This document shows, piece by piece, positions 36,949 through 45,875 of a stretch of DNA of 64,000 nt. The number at the start of each line of letters is the position of its first letter. Within the stretch, counting starts at the first letter, position 1. The DNA is from Acinetobacter portensis (GTDB lineage Bacteria; Pseudomonadota; Gammaproteobacteria; Pseudomonadales; Moraxellaceae), in assembly GCF_009372215.1 (NCBI RefSeq), contig NZ_LWRV01000035.1, positions 62,001-126,000 of the forward strand, given 5' to 3'. The notes beneath the pieces were generated by a model that saw nothing but the letters and a program-made list of their open reading frames with translations, did not search any database and had not been told where the DNA came from. The translations under genes were made by a program, and so were the position numbers.

Positions 36949-38166
36949 TTAGTGCTCAGCCCATTCAACAGTTGAGAGGTCAACACCGTCTTTGTACATA
37001 TCCCAAAGAGGTGAAAGATCACGCAATTTTTGAACTGCAGTCTTAGTCACTTCAAGAACATGATCAATATCTGCTTCAGTTGTATATTTACCAAAACTGA
37101 AACGAATTGAACTGTGTGCAAGTTCGTCTGAAAGACCCAATGCACGAAGTACATAAGATGGCTCTAGTGTTGCAGATGTACATGCAGAACCAGAAGAAAC
37201 CGCAGCATCTTTTAAAGCCATCATTAAAGATTCGCCTTCAACAAAGTTGAAGCTAGCATTTAAATAGTTTGCAACGCTTTGAGTTGGGTGACCATTTAAG
37301 AAAACTTGTTCTAAATCTTGAATGCCATTCCAAAGTCGATCGCGAAGTACACGAATACGGGCTTGCTCTGATGCTAAGTTCTTACCAGCAAGTTCAAATG
37401 CTTCACCCATACCCACGATTTGGTGAGTTGCTAAAGTACCTGAACGCATACCACGTTCATGACCGCCACCATGAATTTGAGCTTTTAGGCGTACACGAGG
37501 ACTACGACGAACAAAGAGTGCGCCAATGCCTTTAGGGCCATAAATTTTGTGAGCAGAGAAGCTCATTAAATCAATTTTCATTGTAGAAAGATCGATTTCG
37601 ATTTTACCAGCAGCTTGAGCAGCATCTACGTGGAAGAAAATTTTCTTAGCACGTGTGATTTCGCCAATTGCAGCAACATCAGTCACAGTACCAATTTCGT
37701 TGTTTACCATCATGAGTGAAACAAGAATTGTATCTGGACGAATCGCAGCTTCAACCATTTCAGGTGTAATTAAACCTGTCTTTGGTTGTGGCTCGATATA
37801 GGTAATTTCAAAACCTTCTTCTTCTAATTCACGGCAAGTATCTAAAATTGCTTTGTGTTCAATTTTACTTGTAATGATGTGTTTGCCTTTAGATGCGTAG
37901 AATTGAGCTACGCCTTTAAGTGCAAGGTTATCTGATTCAGTTGCGCCAGATGTCCATACGATTTCACGTGGATCTGCTTTAATTAAGTTAGCAACTTGTT
38001 CACGTGCATATTCAATTTTTTCTTCTGCTTGCCAACCGTAAGCATGAGAACGAGAAGCCGCATTACCAAAAGTGCCATCAAAAGTTAAGCACTCCATCAT
38101 GCGCTCTGCAACTTGAGGGTCAACAGGAGTTGTTGCTGCGTAATCTAGATAAATTGGACGTTTCAT
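36949..38166 (-). CDS. iscS: Cysteine desulfurase IscS
   Basis: IscS takes sulfur from cysteine for Fe-S clusters, thiolated tRNA and other cofactors. From the ATG at 38166 it has 405 residues. The PLP-binding lysine is in [11 protein letters not shown] and the active-site cysteine in SSGSACTSA. The frame is open 21 codons upstream, inside iscR, but [14 protein letters not shown] is the family start. Only one base separates it from the iscR stop, so translation is coupled. Confidence 0.97.
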   Translation of the reverse strand: MKRPIYLDYAATTPVDPQVAERMMECLTFDGTFGNAASRSHAYGWQAEEKIEYAREQVANLIKADPREIVWTSGATESDNLALKGVAQFYASKGKHIITSKIEHKAILDTCRELEEEGFEITYIEPQPKTGLITPEMVEAAIRPDTILVSLMMVNNEIGTVTDVAAIGEITRAKKIFFHVDAAQAAGKIEIDLSTMKIDLMSFSAHKIYGPKGIGALFVRRSPRVRLKAQIHGGGHERGMRSGTLATHQIVGMGEAFELAGKNLASEQARIRVLRDRLWNGIQDLEQVFLNGHPTQSVANYLNASFNFVEGESLMMALKDAAVSSGSACTSATLEPSYVLRALGLSDELAHSSIRFSFGKYTTEADIDHVLEVTKTAVQKLRDLSPLWDMYKDGVDLSTVEWAEH

Positions 38167-38167
38167 G

Positions 38168-38641
38168 TCAAATACCTGTAACCGATAGTAAGTCTGAATC
38201 AAAAGAAGCTGAATTTTGGCGAATTGCAACGGTTTGTACGTTGTCTCGAGCTACAAGATCAGCAAGTGAGATCTTTCCTAAATAATCGGCGATGTGGTGG
38301 GAGAGTTCTTGCCATAAATCATGAGTTAAGCACATTGCACCATTTTGGCAGTTGCCTTTATGGTCGCAACGAGTCGCATCAACGGTTTCATTTACAGCTT
38401 CGATGATGTCTAACACAGTGATATCTTCGGCATTGCGTGCTAAGTGATAACCACCATTGGCACCACGAACACTCGAAACTAAGCCATGACGTTTTAGTTT
38501 CGCGAATAATTGCTCAAGATAAGCTACAGAAATAGATTGACGAGATGCAATTTCAGCAAGAGTGATCGTTTGTTCAGTTGGCTGCAAAGCTAAATCAACT
38601 AGAGCAGTCACTGCGTAGCGACCGCGAGTGGTTAAGCGCAT
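38168..38641 (-). CDS. iscR: Rrf2-family regulator IscR
   Basis: IscR is a [2Fe-2S] sensor that represses the isc operon when clusters are plentiful. From [11 protein letters not shown] (ATG at 38641) it has 157 residues: an N-terminal winged helix and cluster ligands C92, C98, C104 and H107, exactly as numbered in E. coli. The frame opens four codons earlier. Its own promoter carries a type 1 IscR site, listed separately. Confidence 0.96.
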   Translation of the reverse strand: MRLTTRGRYAVTALVDLALQPTEQTITLAEIASRQSISVAYLEQLFAKLKRHGLVSSVRGANGGYHLARNAEDITVLDIIEAVNETVDATRCDHKGNCQNGAMCLTHDLWQELSHHIADYLGKISLADLVARDNVQTVAIRQNSASFDSDLLSVTGI

Positions 38642-38674
38642 GATTCGATACACATGGTTAGACTAGGTATGCTG

Positions 38675-38707
38675 ATTTTATGAATCCTGACTAAAATAGT
38701 CAAGTTT
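38675..38707 (-). promoter_or_regulatory. isc promoter with type 1 IscR operator
   Basis: On the minus strand TTGACT (38703-38698) and TAAAAT (38680-38675) are separated by exactly 17 bases. The -35 lies within a 25-base segment (38683-38707) that follows the type 1 IscR consensus, including GACT, ATTTT, AGTC and AGG in register. This fits repression of the operon by [2Fe-2S]-IscR. Confidence 0.8.
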
Positions 38708-38755
38708 TTTATGGTTGATTAATGTGTTTGGAAAGATTGAATTTTTTAGTAATAA

Positions 38756-39400
38756 TTATGGGAGCATATTATATACTAAAAGTGTTGTTAAAAGCATAAT
38801 TATTGAAATAAATAAAAAATTCATTTGTTTATGTTTGCGTTCAATACGACGTATTCTGTTTTTATATTGTTTAACTTCAACGTGTAATGAATTGATTTTT
38901 GAACGTTGTTGATCGATTTTTTCTAAAAGTGGTGCAATACGCTTTTTAGATGTAACAATATTTTGTTCATCGGTAGGTTCTTTTAACCACTGTTTCCAAT
39001 CGGAAAGAATCTTGGGCGCATTAAATAGTAAAAGTAAATCTTTAAATTCATCTTTGAGCGTTAAATCACCATCAATGCGCATTGTTTTTATGCTGCGTTT
39101 ATTTCCAAGTAAAAAGATCTTACAAAGATCCATTAGTGATGTGCGTACATCTAGATCTACCGCCTGAGCAGGGGCTTTGGCATCAAATAGAATGCCGTGT
39201 TCATTAAATTGAACATAAATGTCAAAAAATGGAATGTAACTATTTATTTTAATTGAAACTTTGTTGTCTACAAACTTTTTTGCTTGTAATGCAATTACAC
39301 GGTCATGCTTTAGGATTAATGTAAAAATAGTTTCTAAAACAATTAGAACTGTGTTGAGCAACAAATGTGTATCATTTTGTTTTTGTTGCGATTCGCTCAT
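38756..39400 (-). CDS. SCP2/UbiJ-like protein with C-terminal membrane anchor
   Basis: The first 130 residues of this 214-residue protein resemble the sterol-carrier-like N-terminal region of UbiJ. They show a helix with LLNTVLIVLET, a beta section, and the late pattern MRIDGDLTLKDEFKDLL (UbiJ has a GDIQVVQNF-type motif at this place). A basic coiled coil follows (about 155-190, KIDQQRSKINSLHVEVKQYKNR), then one C-terminal membrane helix (about 193-212), a tail-anchor layout. It is divergent from a phasin gene. The assignment is by pattern only. It may be a lipid- or ubiquinone-related accessory protein rather than UbiJ itself. Confidence 0.5.
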   Translation of the reverse strand: MSESQQKQNDTHLLLNTVLIVLETIFTLILKHDRVIALQAKKFVDNKVSIKINSYIPFFDIYVQFNEHGILFDAKAPAQAVDLDVRTSLMDLCKIFLLGNKRSIKTMRIDGDLTLKDEFKDLLLLFNAPKILSDWKQWLKEPTDEQNIVTSKKRIAPLLEKIDQQRSKINSLHVEVKQYKNRIRRIERKHKQMNFLFISIIMLLTTLLVYNMLP

Positions 39401-39587
39401 GAAACTTAATCCCTTTAAAACAAGCGCGTCCTAAATTACGAATGTATGAAGGACGTTGAAAAAATACATAGAATGTTGCTTTGTAGAACAGTTTAGCAAA
39501 AGTCGCAAGCATTAGTTTTGCTATTATGGTGAAAATATGAGGATGTATATATCTGCTTAGGTATAAAACATTATGGAGAATTTTAAA

Positions 39588-40055
39588 GTGAAAAAAATAT
39601 TAAATGCAGATAATGCGGAAGCACTTGATCAAGATTTTATGTATAAAAATAAATTAAAAACAAATAGTAATAAGAAATCTTCCTTGGATTTTAGGAAGTA
39701 TACAAAGCAAATTTGGTTGGCTGGATTAGGTGCTTTTTCACGTGCAGAAGAAGAAGGAAATAAGTTGTTTGACTCATTAGTACAAGTTGGGGAGGAGCTT
39801 GAGTCTAAAACGACCGAAATGGCAGATTTGGCTGTTGAGCAAGTTTCGGTGAAAGTTAAAGATTCCGTTAGTGAAACTAAAAATCAATTGGAAAAGCGTT
39901 TAGACCAAAGTATTAGTCACTCTTTGAATAAAATTGGGTTAGTTTCGATAAAAGATCTTCACCATTTAGAGAAAATAGTATTAGAATTGAGCGGCAAAGT
40001 AGATTCTTTGTTAGAAGAAAATAAGGAAATAAAAAAACTCATTAAGGAAAAATGA
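39588..40055 (+). CDS. Phasin family protein (PhaI/PhaF type)
   Basis: Phasins coat polyhydroxyalkanoate granules. The product shows the family hallmark KQIWLAGLGAFSRAEEEGNKLFD, followed by an amphipathic helical region with regular Val/Leu heptads and a C-terminal coiled coil (LLEENKEIKKLIKEK). The GTG at 39588 has GGAG nine bases upstream and gives 155 residues; an ATG at 39573 would add five residues but lacks a close ribosome binding site. No phaA or phaB is in the window. A PhaC-like protein lies about 10 kb away. The C-terminal AAKP-type histone-like tail of PhaF is absent. Confidence 0.82.
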   Translation: MKKILNADNAEALDQDFMYKNKLKTNSNKKSSLDFRKYTKQIWLAGLGAFSRAEEEGNKLFDSLVQVGEELESKTTEMADLAVEQVSVKVKDSVSETKNQLEKRLDQSISHSLNKIGLVSIKDLHHLEKIVLELSGKVDSLLEENKEIKKLIKEK

Positions 40056-40223
40056 AATATGTTGAATCATTTCACGATTTTTATCGGTTTTTTACAATTT
40101 ATTTTGCATAAAAGGGTGGGGTAAGTATTGCTTTTACACTTAAACCATTGCTATAAAGGCATTACAGTAATTCAAATTAAACTTCTGTACTTTAAATAAA
40201 CGAATTAAGAGGACTTAATCTTC

Positions 40224-40496
40224 ATGAATAAATCAGAATTAATTGATGCGATTGCAGAAAAAGGGGGATTGTCTAAGACTGATGCAGGTAAAGCCTTAGA
40301 CGCGACAATTGCTTCAATTTCAGAAGCTTTAAAGAAGGGTGATACTGTTACTCTAGTTGGTTTTGGTACTTTTGCTGTGAAAGAACGTGCAGCACGTACT
40401 GGTCGTAACCCACAAACTGGCGCTACGCTACAAATTAAAGCAAGCAAAGTACCAAGCTTTAAAGCTGGTAAAGGTTTAAAAGATTCTGTTGCTTAA
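40224..40496 (+). CDS. hupB: DNA-binding protein HU
   Basis: HU bends and compacts DNA as a dimer. The 90-residue product starts [18 protein letters not shown] and has the DNA-arm motif [30 protein letters not shown] lies upstream of the ATG. It is followed by a terminator and then ppiD, an order conserved in many gammaproteobacteria. I take it as the beta form (hupB) from this context. Confidence 0.94.
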   Translation: MNKSELIDAIAEKGGLSKTDAGKALDATIASISEALKKGDTVTLVGFGTFAVKERAARTGRNPQTGATLQIKASKVPSFKAGKGLKDSVA

Positions 40497-40510
40497 TCTT
40501 TTAAATTTAT

Positions 40511-40537
40511 AAAAAGCGCGCTTCGGCGCGTTTTTTT
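40511..40537 (+). terminator. Rho-independent terminator after hupB
   Basis: CGCGC/GCGCG stem (40517-40521 and 40526-40530) closed by a TTCG tetraloop, with seven T bases after. Confidence 0.92.
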
Positions 40538-40624
40538 ATGAATAATGATAAATTACTGCTCGGATGCATTCTTTCATAGAGGGTTTTCGGTTAAAATCTC
40601 GCGTAAATAAAATTTGGAATACTT

Positions 40625-42499
40625 ATGGAATCTTTTCGTAAAGTTATTAAAGGATGGTTGGGCAAAGCGTTGCTCGTTTTGTTTATGACCCCTTTAGCAC
40701 TTGTAGGTATTGAAGGGTATTTTAGTGGTGGAAACTCTAAAGATTCAGTTCAATCGATAAATGGCCAAGATATTTCTGCAAAAGAATTAGAAGGGCTGAC
40801 GAAATCGTTTCAACAGCAATACTTACAATATACAAATGGTGATGAGACGCTTTTAAATCAGTCTTTCATTAAAAATAAAGCTTTGGATATGCTTGTTGCG
40901 CGCACTTTATTATTACAACAAGCTGAAAAATTGGGCATTGCTTTAAGCGATACTCAAATTGAGCAAATGATTGCACAACAACCAAGTTTCCAAAAAGATG
41001 GTAAGTTTTCTGAAGAATTGTTTGCAAACTATTTAAGTTCTCAAGGCTTTCCAAATAGTCAGTCTTTTATTATGAATATTAGACAAGATCATGCTTTGAA
41101 AAATTTGACGACTTCTGTTTCTGATTTTGCTTTGGTCAGTAAAGTCGACCTTAAACAAATTGTCGATTTACAAACAGAAAAGCGTACCTTGCATTTGGCA
41201 AGTATTAAGCTTGATGACTATAAAAAGAACATCAAAGTAACACCTCAAGAAATTCAAGATTATTACAATAAGCATTCAAATACGTTCAAACAAATTGCAA
41301 GTGTAAATGCAGACTATATTCTTGTAACACCTGCATTGTTTGGTGCGAAAGAAGCTGTCATTTCTGATGCAGATTTGCAACAAGCATATCAAAAATTCAT
41401 TGAAACTGAAAAAGCGAAAGTAGAACCTGTTATTAAGCATATTTTAGTGGCTACAGATGGTAAAACAGATGCTGATGCTAAAAAATTGATTGACACTGCT
41501 TATGCTGAATTGAATAAAGGTGAGTCATTTGCAACTGTTGCTCAAAAATTCTCAGATGATACAACGTCTAAGAATACAGGCGGTCAGTTAGCTGCCTACG
41601 ATAAAGGTTTGTTTGGTGCTGAGTTTGATAAGGCAGTTGCAAGCTTAAAAGTAGGTGAGATTTCTAAACCATTAAAAACTCAATTTGGTTATGAAATTAT
41701 TCAGACACAAACACCAAGCGTGAATGTCCCAAGTCTTGAAAGTCAAAAAGAACGTTTAACTGCTGAGCTGAAAAAAGCGAAAACAGAAAATGCTTTTGCT
41801 GATGCTGTGAATGGCTTAAATGAAATGGTGGTTGGCGCAGATTCTTTAGATGTGGTTACTCAGGAAGTAAAAGGCACTAAAGTTGAAGCGGTTAAAAACT
41901 TTTCATTAGGATCTCATCACGCAGTATTGAGTGATCCAACTGTTAAGGCGAAATTATTTAACGATGACGTTAAAAATGGCGATCGTAATGTAACAAGTAG
42001 CATTCAGCTAGCAAATGGCGATGTTGTTTGGGTTAAAGTTCGTGATTATCATGCTGCGGGTGTTCAAAGCTTAAAAGAAGCAACACCTCGTGTGAATGCT
42101 AAATTGATTGAACAAAAGGCATATTTAGCTGCTAAAGCTAAAATCCAAAAAGCATTAAATGATTTCAAAACAAAACCTGCTGCTGTGGTTGTATCTGAGA
42201 GTGGGATTAAATTTGAAAATGCAGGAACGTTTACTCGTGCTGATGGTTTGTTGAAGCGTCCAATTGAACGTGCTGCTTTTAGTGTAATGCCACCTAAAGC
42301 AGGTATGTGGTCTACAACTACAGCGGAGTTAGCAAACGAAATGGTTGTTGTTGCTGTATCTAAGGTTGAAGATCCATTGGAATCTGCATTACCAGAACAG
42401 CAAGTTCAAGAAGTGTCTAAGTTGTATCAACAGCTTCGCGCTCAGCAAGAGTTAGATGCTTATACAGCTTACTTAAAATCGAAAGCTAAAATTAAGTAA
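40625..42499 (+). CDS. ppiD: Periplasmic folding chaperone PpiD (SurA_N/PPIC domains)
   Basis: PpiD is anchored in the inner membrane and helps fold secreted proteins near the Sec translocon. The 624-residue protein has a short cytoplasmic N-terminus and one membrane helix (about 14-32). A SurA-like N domain with Gln-rich stretches follows, then a parvulin domain (about 270-365, with IKHILVATD and FGYEIIQ) and a C-terminal helical region. The hupB-ppiD order supports the name. It ends at a strong bidirectional terminator. Confidence 0.94.
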   Translation: MESFRKVIKGWLGKALLVLFMTPLALVGIEGYFSGGNSKDSVQSINGQDISAKELEGLTKSFQQQYLQYTNGDETLLNQSFIKNKALDMLVARTLLLQQAEKLGIALSDTQIEQMIAQQPSFQKDGKFSEELFANYLSSQGFPNSQSFIMNIRQDHALKNLTTSVSDFALVSKVDLKQIVDLQTEKRTLHLASIKLDDYKKNIKVTPQEIQDYYNKHSNTFKQIASVNADYILVTPALFGAKEAVISDADLQQAYQKFIETEKAKVEPVIKHILVATDGKTDADAKKLIDTAYAELNKGESFATVAQKFSDDTTSKNTGGQLAAYDKGLFGAEFDKAVASLKVGEISKPLKTQFGYEIIQTQTPSVNVPSLESQKERLTAELKKAKTENAFADAVNGLNEMVVGADSLDVVTQEVKGTKVEAVKNFSLGSHHAVLSDPTVKAKLFNDDVKNGDRNVTSSIQLANGDVVWVKVRDYHAAGVQSLKEATPRVNAKLIEQKAYLAAKAKIQKALNDFKTKPAAVVVSESGIKFENAGTFTRADGLLKRPIERAAFSVMPPKAGMWSTTTAELANEMVVVAVSKVEDPLESALPEQQVQEVSKLYQQLRAQQELDAYTAYLKSKAKIK

Positions 42500-42526
42500 T
42501 GTAAAAATAATTTAAATGATGTAAAA

Positions 42527-42555
42527 AACTCGGATTTTAGAATCCGAGTTTTTTA
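42527..42555. terminator. Bidirectional rho-independent terminator
   Basis: AACTCGGATT/AATCCGAGTT, a perfect ten-base stem (42527-42536 and 42541-42550) with a four-base loop, flanked by A and T runs, between convergent ppiD and the OprD-type porin gene. Confidence 0.94.
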
Positions 42556-42573
42556 TGCAAGAAAGAAAATTAA

Positions 42574-43887
42574 TTAAAACAATGTAATTGGAATATCTAG
42601 GAAGATACGCCATTCGTTGGTATTTGGCATGTAATTGTCACGATACGCCTCATCTGCACGATATATATAGTTTCTTGCGCGGAAGCTAACATCTTTAGCA
42701 AAACCAGATTGTACGGTGTATTTAATTTGGTTGAAAAATTCAGTTTCTTTGGCGCTACTTGTAATTAGTTTTGTTCGATCTGCATTTGCGACATCAATAT
42801 CCCAACCATAGACATAGGCTGATGTCCATGTTAATCCTGGAATATTGAATGCACTAAAGTCGAAGGTATATTGAAGATTTACCGATTTTTCGCCTGCACC
42901 GGCAAAGTCAGATAAATATGAGTTCGGTAAGGCGATACTTGCGCCACCATCGCCATTATTGTTGTAGTCATAGCCTGTGTTACCAATATTTTGTTGGTAA
43001 GCCAACATCACATTATGTGGACCTGTGTTGTATGTAGCTGAAATTGACCAAATGGTGTTTGCACGATCATTTTTATCGTTTGTGGTTTCTGAATAGGTAT
43101 TTCCCTCAGGATCCCACTTTGTATGATAACCATTTAAATCGTAAGTGAGTGAGCGATCATTGCTTAAAGATTGTTTGAAGTTGGTATTTACATAATGACG
43201 TTTCAGGCGATCTTTAATGTCTAAACCATAATATGATGCACTCAGTTGCTCATTGATTTTATATTTAGCACCCCATGTAATGGCTTGATCAAGGTTATTC
43301 GCATCTGATCCGACTTGACCTGAGCGCACATTTTTTGTGTATTTTCCTGCAGATAATTCAAGGTTTTTAATTTCATGACTAGTAATAGAAAGACCTTCGT
43401 AATATTCAGGTGCCAGTCTGCCTAAGTTGCTGGCAAATACAGGTGAATTTACAAGTTGTGTACCATAAACAAGAGTGGTATTAGACATTCTTGCTTTGAT
43501 GTAACCACCACCACGAAGCCAATGATCTTTTGGTGTTACATGTCCAAACTCATCGGTTTTACCCTGATTTTCTGCAGGAATCATGTCTGGACCTGCGTTA
43601 AAATTGTTTCCAATTTTAAAGCCACCATCGGTAAGAATACCTGCACCAAAGCCAATAGTTCCTTGAGTAAAGCCTGAATCTAATTTGAAGATTGCACTTT
43701 GACCTGCAGAATTTTGATCGGCTTTTCCATTTTTTTTATCTCGAGTGTTTAATCCTGTACGAAAAAGAACAGAGCCATTTGCATCTTCTATAAAACCTTT
43801 TGCATCGCTTTGTTCGCTAGCATAAGTGTTTGAAACAAGTAGGGTGGGAATGAGTGTTGCAAAAAGAATTTTGGTTGATTTTTGCAT
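42574..43887 (-). CDS. OprD-family outer membrane porin
   Basis: The 437-residue product has a 23-residue signal peptide ending TYA and then repeated amphipathic strands. It shows OprD-family features such as GAGILTDGGFKIG, WLRGGGYIKARMSNTTLVYG and a C-terminal ending in Phe. OprD porins take up small carboxylates and basic amino acids. Which substrate this one carries cannot be read from sequence. A long AT-rich upstream region suggests individual regulation. Confidence 0.88.
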   Translation of the reverse strand: MQKSTKILFATLIPTLLVSNTYASEQSDAKGFIEDANGSVLFRTGLNTRDKKNGKADQNSAGQSAIFKLDSGFTQGTIGFGAGILTDGGFKIGNNFNAGPDMIPAENQGKTDEFGHVTPKDHWLRGGGYIKARMSNTTLVYGTQLVNSPVFASNLGRLAPEYYEGLSITSHEIKNLELSAGKYTKNVRSGQVGSDANNLDQAITWGAKYKINEQLSASYYGLDIKDRLKRHYVNTNFKQSLSNDRSLTYDLNGYHTKWDPEGNTYSETTNDKNDRANTIWSISATYNTGPHNVMLAYQQNIGNTGYDYNNNGDGGASIALPNSYLSDFAGAGEKSVNLQYTFDFSAFNIPGLTWTSAYVYGWDIDVANADRTKLITSSAKETEFFNQIKYTVQSGFAKDVSFRARNYIYRADEAYRDNYMPNTNEWRIFLDIPITLF

Positions 43888-44390
43888 TTAAAGAACCTTT
43901 TTAAATAGAGAAGACATTTGATAGATGCTTTCTAGGCAACATCCTGTTGCTTTGGAATTGATAGATCATTTTTTTTCATCGGCTTATTAGCAGATACAAT
44001 ATTTAATACCTGATTCGATTTTTTGAATATGTGTAGCATTAATGAGTATTTCGTATCGTTTCTTTATTTTTTATAATGTGATTGTAGCGGGGTATAAGTG
44101 TTTTTTTATGAATTAAATTGGAGTCTTATGAGTGGATTAGCAAATACATGAATATTTGTTATGATGTAAATTACTTATTTTTATCATTTAATTTTTCATT
44201 ATATAAATATGTAAAATACTTATTTTATTAAGTTTATCCCGTATAAGCTTGAAAGATTGAAAGTGGTTTTTTTGTAACAATAATCTATTAAATATAAAGT
44301 CATAACGCATTTATAAGATAAAAACTTAGTTTCAAAAAATTAAACCGATATCGCTAAAATGGTATATCGGTTTAAATTAATGTCATTATT
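43888..44390. other. AT-rich intergenic region upstream of the OprD-type gene
   Basis: These 503 bases hold no plausible gene. They contain a GCAACA/TGTTGC inverted repeat with a three-base spacer (43936-43950) about 50 bases before the porin start, and the terminator listed at 44340-44375. The rest is AT-rich without a pattern I can name. Confidence 0.6.
44340..44375 (-). terminator. Terminator of the DUF2797 gene
   Basis: TTAAACCGATAT and ATATCGGTTTAA pair perfectly over 12 bases (44340-44351 and 44364-44375) with a 12-base loop. On the minus strand six T bases follow. Confidence 0.8.
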
Positions 44391-45263
44391 CTATTCAGAT
44401 CGAACTTTTAATTCGTAGCCTGTGTATTTACGAATGTTGATTACGCCTGTATCTAAAATGAGATATTGCCCTTTAATACCTTGAAGTTTCCCTCGAATAA
44501 CGGGGGTTTTATCTAAATTATGTGATTTAACTTTTTCAGGATATTGGTTTACAGGGTAAATAAATTCGCGAGGGAGTTCATCTTCTAGAATTTCAACATT
44601 TTCGTTAAAATCTAAACTCATACTAAATTCATCACGAATTTCTTCAATTTGTGATTCAAACTCAATTAAAAGTTCATCTCTCAGTTGAATTAAATCTAAA
44701 GGCTCGGCTTCACCTTTTAGAAGTTTGCGCCAATCAGTTTTATCTGCGACCTGTGTGCCAAACATAGTTTCAAGCTGACCAGAGAGGCGACGTGAGCCTA
44801 CTTTCATAATCGGCAGTGCTTGGGTAGCACCTTGATCTAACCAACGCGTAGGCATTTGCCCTAAGCGTGTAATGCCAACCTTTAATGCACTTGAATTTGC
44901 TAAATACACAATATGAGGTTGGAAGCATACTTCTTGCGCAAAACTTTCCTCTCGACACGTCCCTAAATGGTAGTGACAAGTTTCAGGTTTCATAATGCAC
45001 ATGTCGCAAGATGCTTTTGTTTTAAAGCATTTAAAACAGTGACCTTGAGAAAAAGATTTAGATGTTTTTGTACCACAAGAAATACAATAAATATTTCCTG
45101 AAGTTTCTAATTCAATTTCTTGACCTAAACTGAATGGAAGATCAAATTCTGTGCGATCTAAGATAAATTTATATTCTACATTTGCCTTGTGTGTCTGGTG
45201 ATCGGTTACACTAATATCCTTGAGGCCTGCGTGCATTTTGTGGCAAATGCCTTGTAATTCCAT
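44391..45263 (-). CDS. DUF2797 family protein with zinc-finger and GIY-YIG-like segment
   Basis: The 290-residue product from the ATG at 45263 has a cluster of Cys and His residues (CISCGTK, CFKCFK, CDMC, CHYHLGTC; about 85-130) that likely binds two zinc ions. A segment HIVYLANSSALKVGITR and RWLDQGA follows that resembles the core of GIY-YIG nucleases, then a C-terminal beta domain. I recall this layout as DUF2797, of unknown function. A GAG lies nine bases before the start. It is divergent from the gene at 45295 with 31 bases between start codons. Confidence 0.75.
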   Translation of the reverse strand: MELQGICHKMHAGLKDISVTDHQTHKANVEYKFILDRTEFDLPFSLGQEIELETSGNIYCISCGTKTSKSFSQGHCFKCFKTKASCDMCIMKPETCHYHLGTCREESFAQEVCFQPHIVYLANSSALKVGITRLGQMPTRWLDQGATQALPIMKVGSRRLSGQLETMFGTQVADKTDWRKLLKGEAEPLDLIQLRDELLIEFESQIEEIRDEFSMSLDFNENVEILEDELPREFIYPVNQYPEKVKSHNLDKTPVIRGKLQGIKGQYLILDTGVINIRKYTGYELKVRSE

Positions 45264-45294
45264 GAAGATACTCACTTTTAAATAGGATGCAGTT

Positions 45295-45765
45295 ATGGCT
45301 GAATTAAACGTCATCACTTCAATGCTAGACGATTTATCGAAAGAACAGCCCGTTCATACTGCAATTTGTATTGGTCAAAATTTAGAGCAATACGATCTTA
45401 ATCAAACAATTCAATGGTGCTATTTTAACGTATCTGATTTTTTAAATCTGCCATTTACACAACGTTATGACTTAGCTTTTGTTTTATTTGATACAGATGA
45501 AACCTTAAATTTATCGATGCAAGATAAATCAAAATTATTGGTTAAATTACGTGATTTGATGGCGAAAAGGTTAGTAGTTGTATCGAGATTGGATGATGAA
45601 AAGCTACTTCGATCTTTAGGTTTCACGCAACTTATTGATAAAACAATGCATGACAATGACTTCGCTTTATGGCAATTTAATATTTTGACGTATAAGCATG
45701 TGCCAGATTGGTTTAATTCTAAATTTTGGGCAAATCCTGAAAATTGGAATAAATTTAGATGGTAA
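45295..45765 (+). CDS. Conserved hypothetical protein (possibly DUF6231)
   Basis: The 156-residue cytoplasmic protein looks like a small Rossmann-type domain with YDLAFVLFDTDETLNLSMQDK and KLRDLMAKRLVVVSRLDD. A conserved C-terminus rich in Trp follows (FNSKFWANPENWNKFRW). This resembles a domain I recall as DUF6231, without known function; the name is tentative. AGGA lies seven bases upstream of the ATG. It is divergent from the DUF2797 gene. Confidence 0.65.
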   Translation: MAELNVITSMLDDLSKEQPVHTAICIGQNLEQYDLNQTIQWCYFNVSDFLNLPFTQRYDLAFVLFDTDETLNLSMQDKSKLLVKLRDLMAKRLVVVSRLDDEKLLRSLGFTQLIDKTMHDNDFALWQFNILTYKHVPDWFNSKFWANPENWNKFRW

Positions 45766-45875
45766 GATAAATCATCAAAAATTTAAAAGATTGCAAATAT
45801 TAACAATGTTAATGGCAAGATTTTAAATTTTTCATCGTATTCTTTTAACCTAAACAAACCATGGAATAAATAAAA

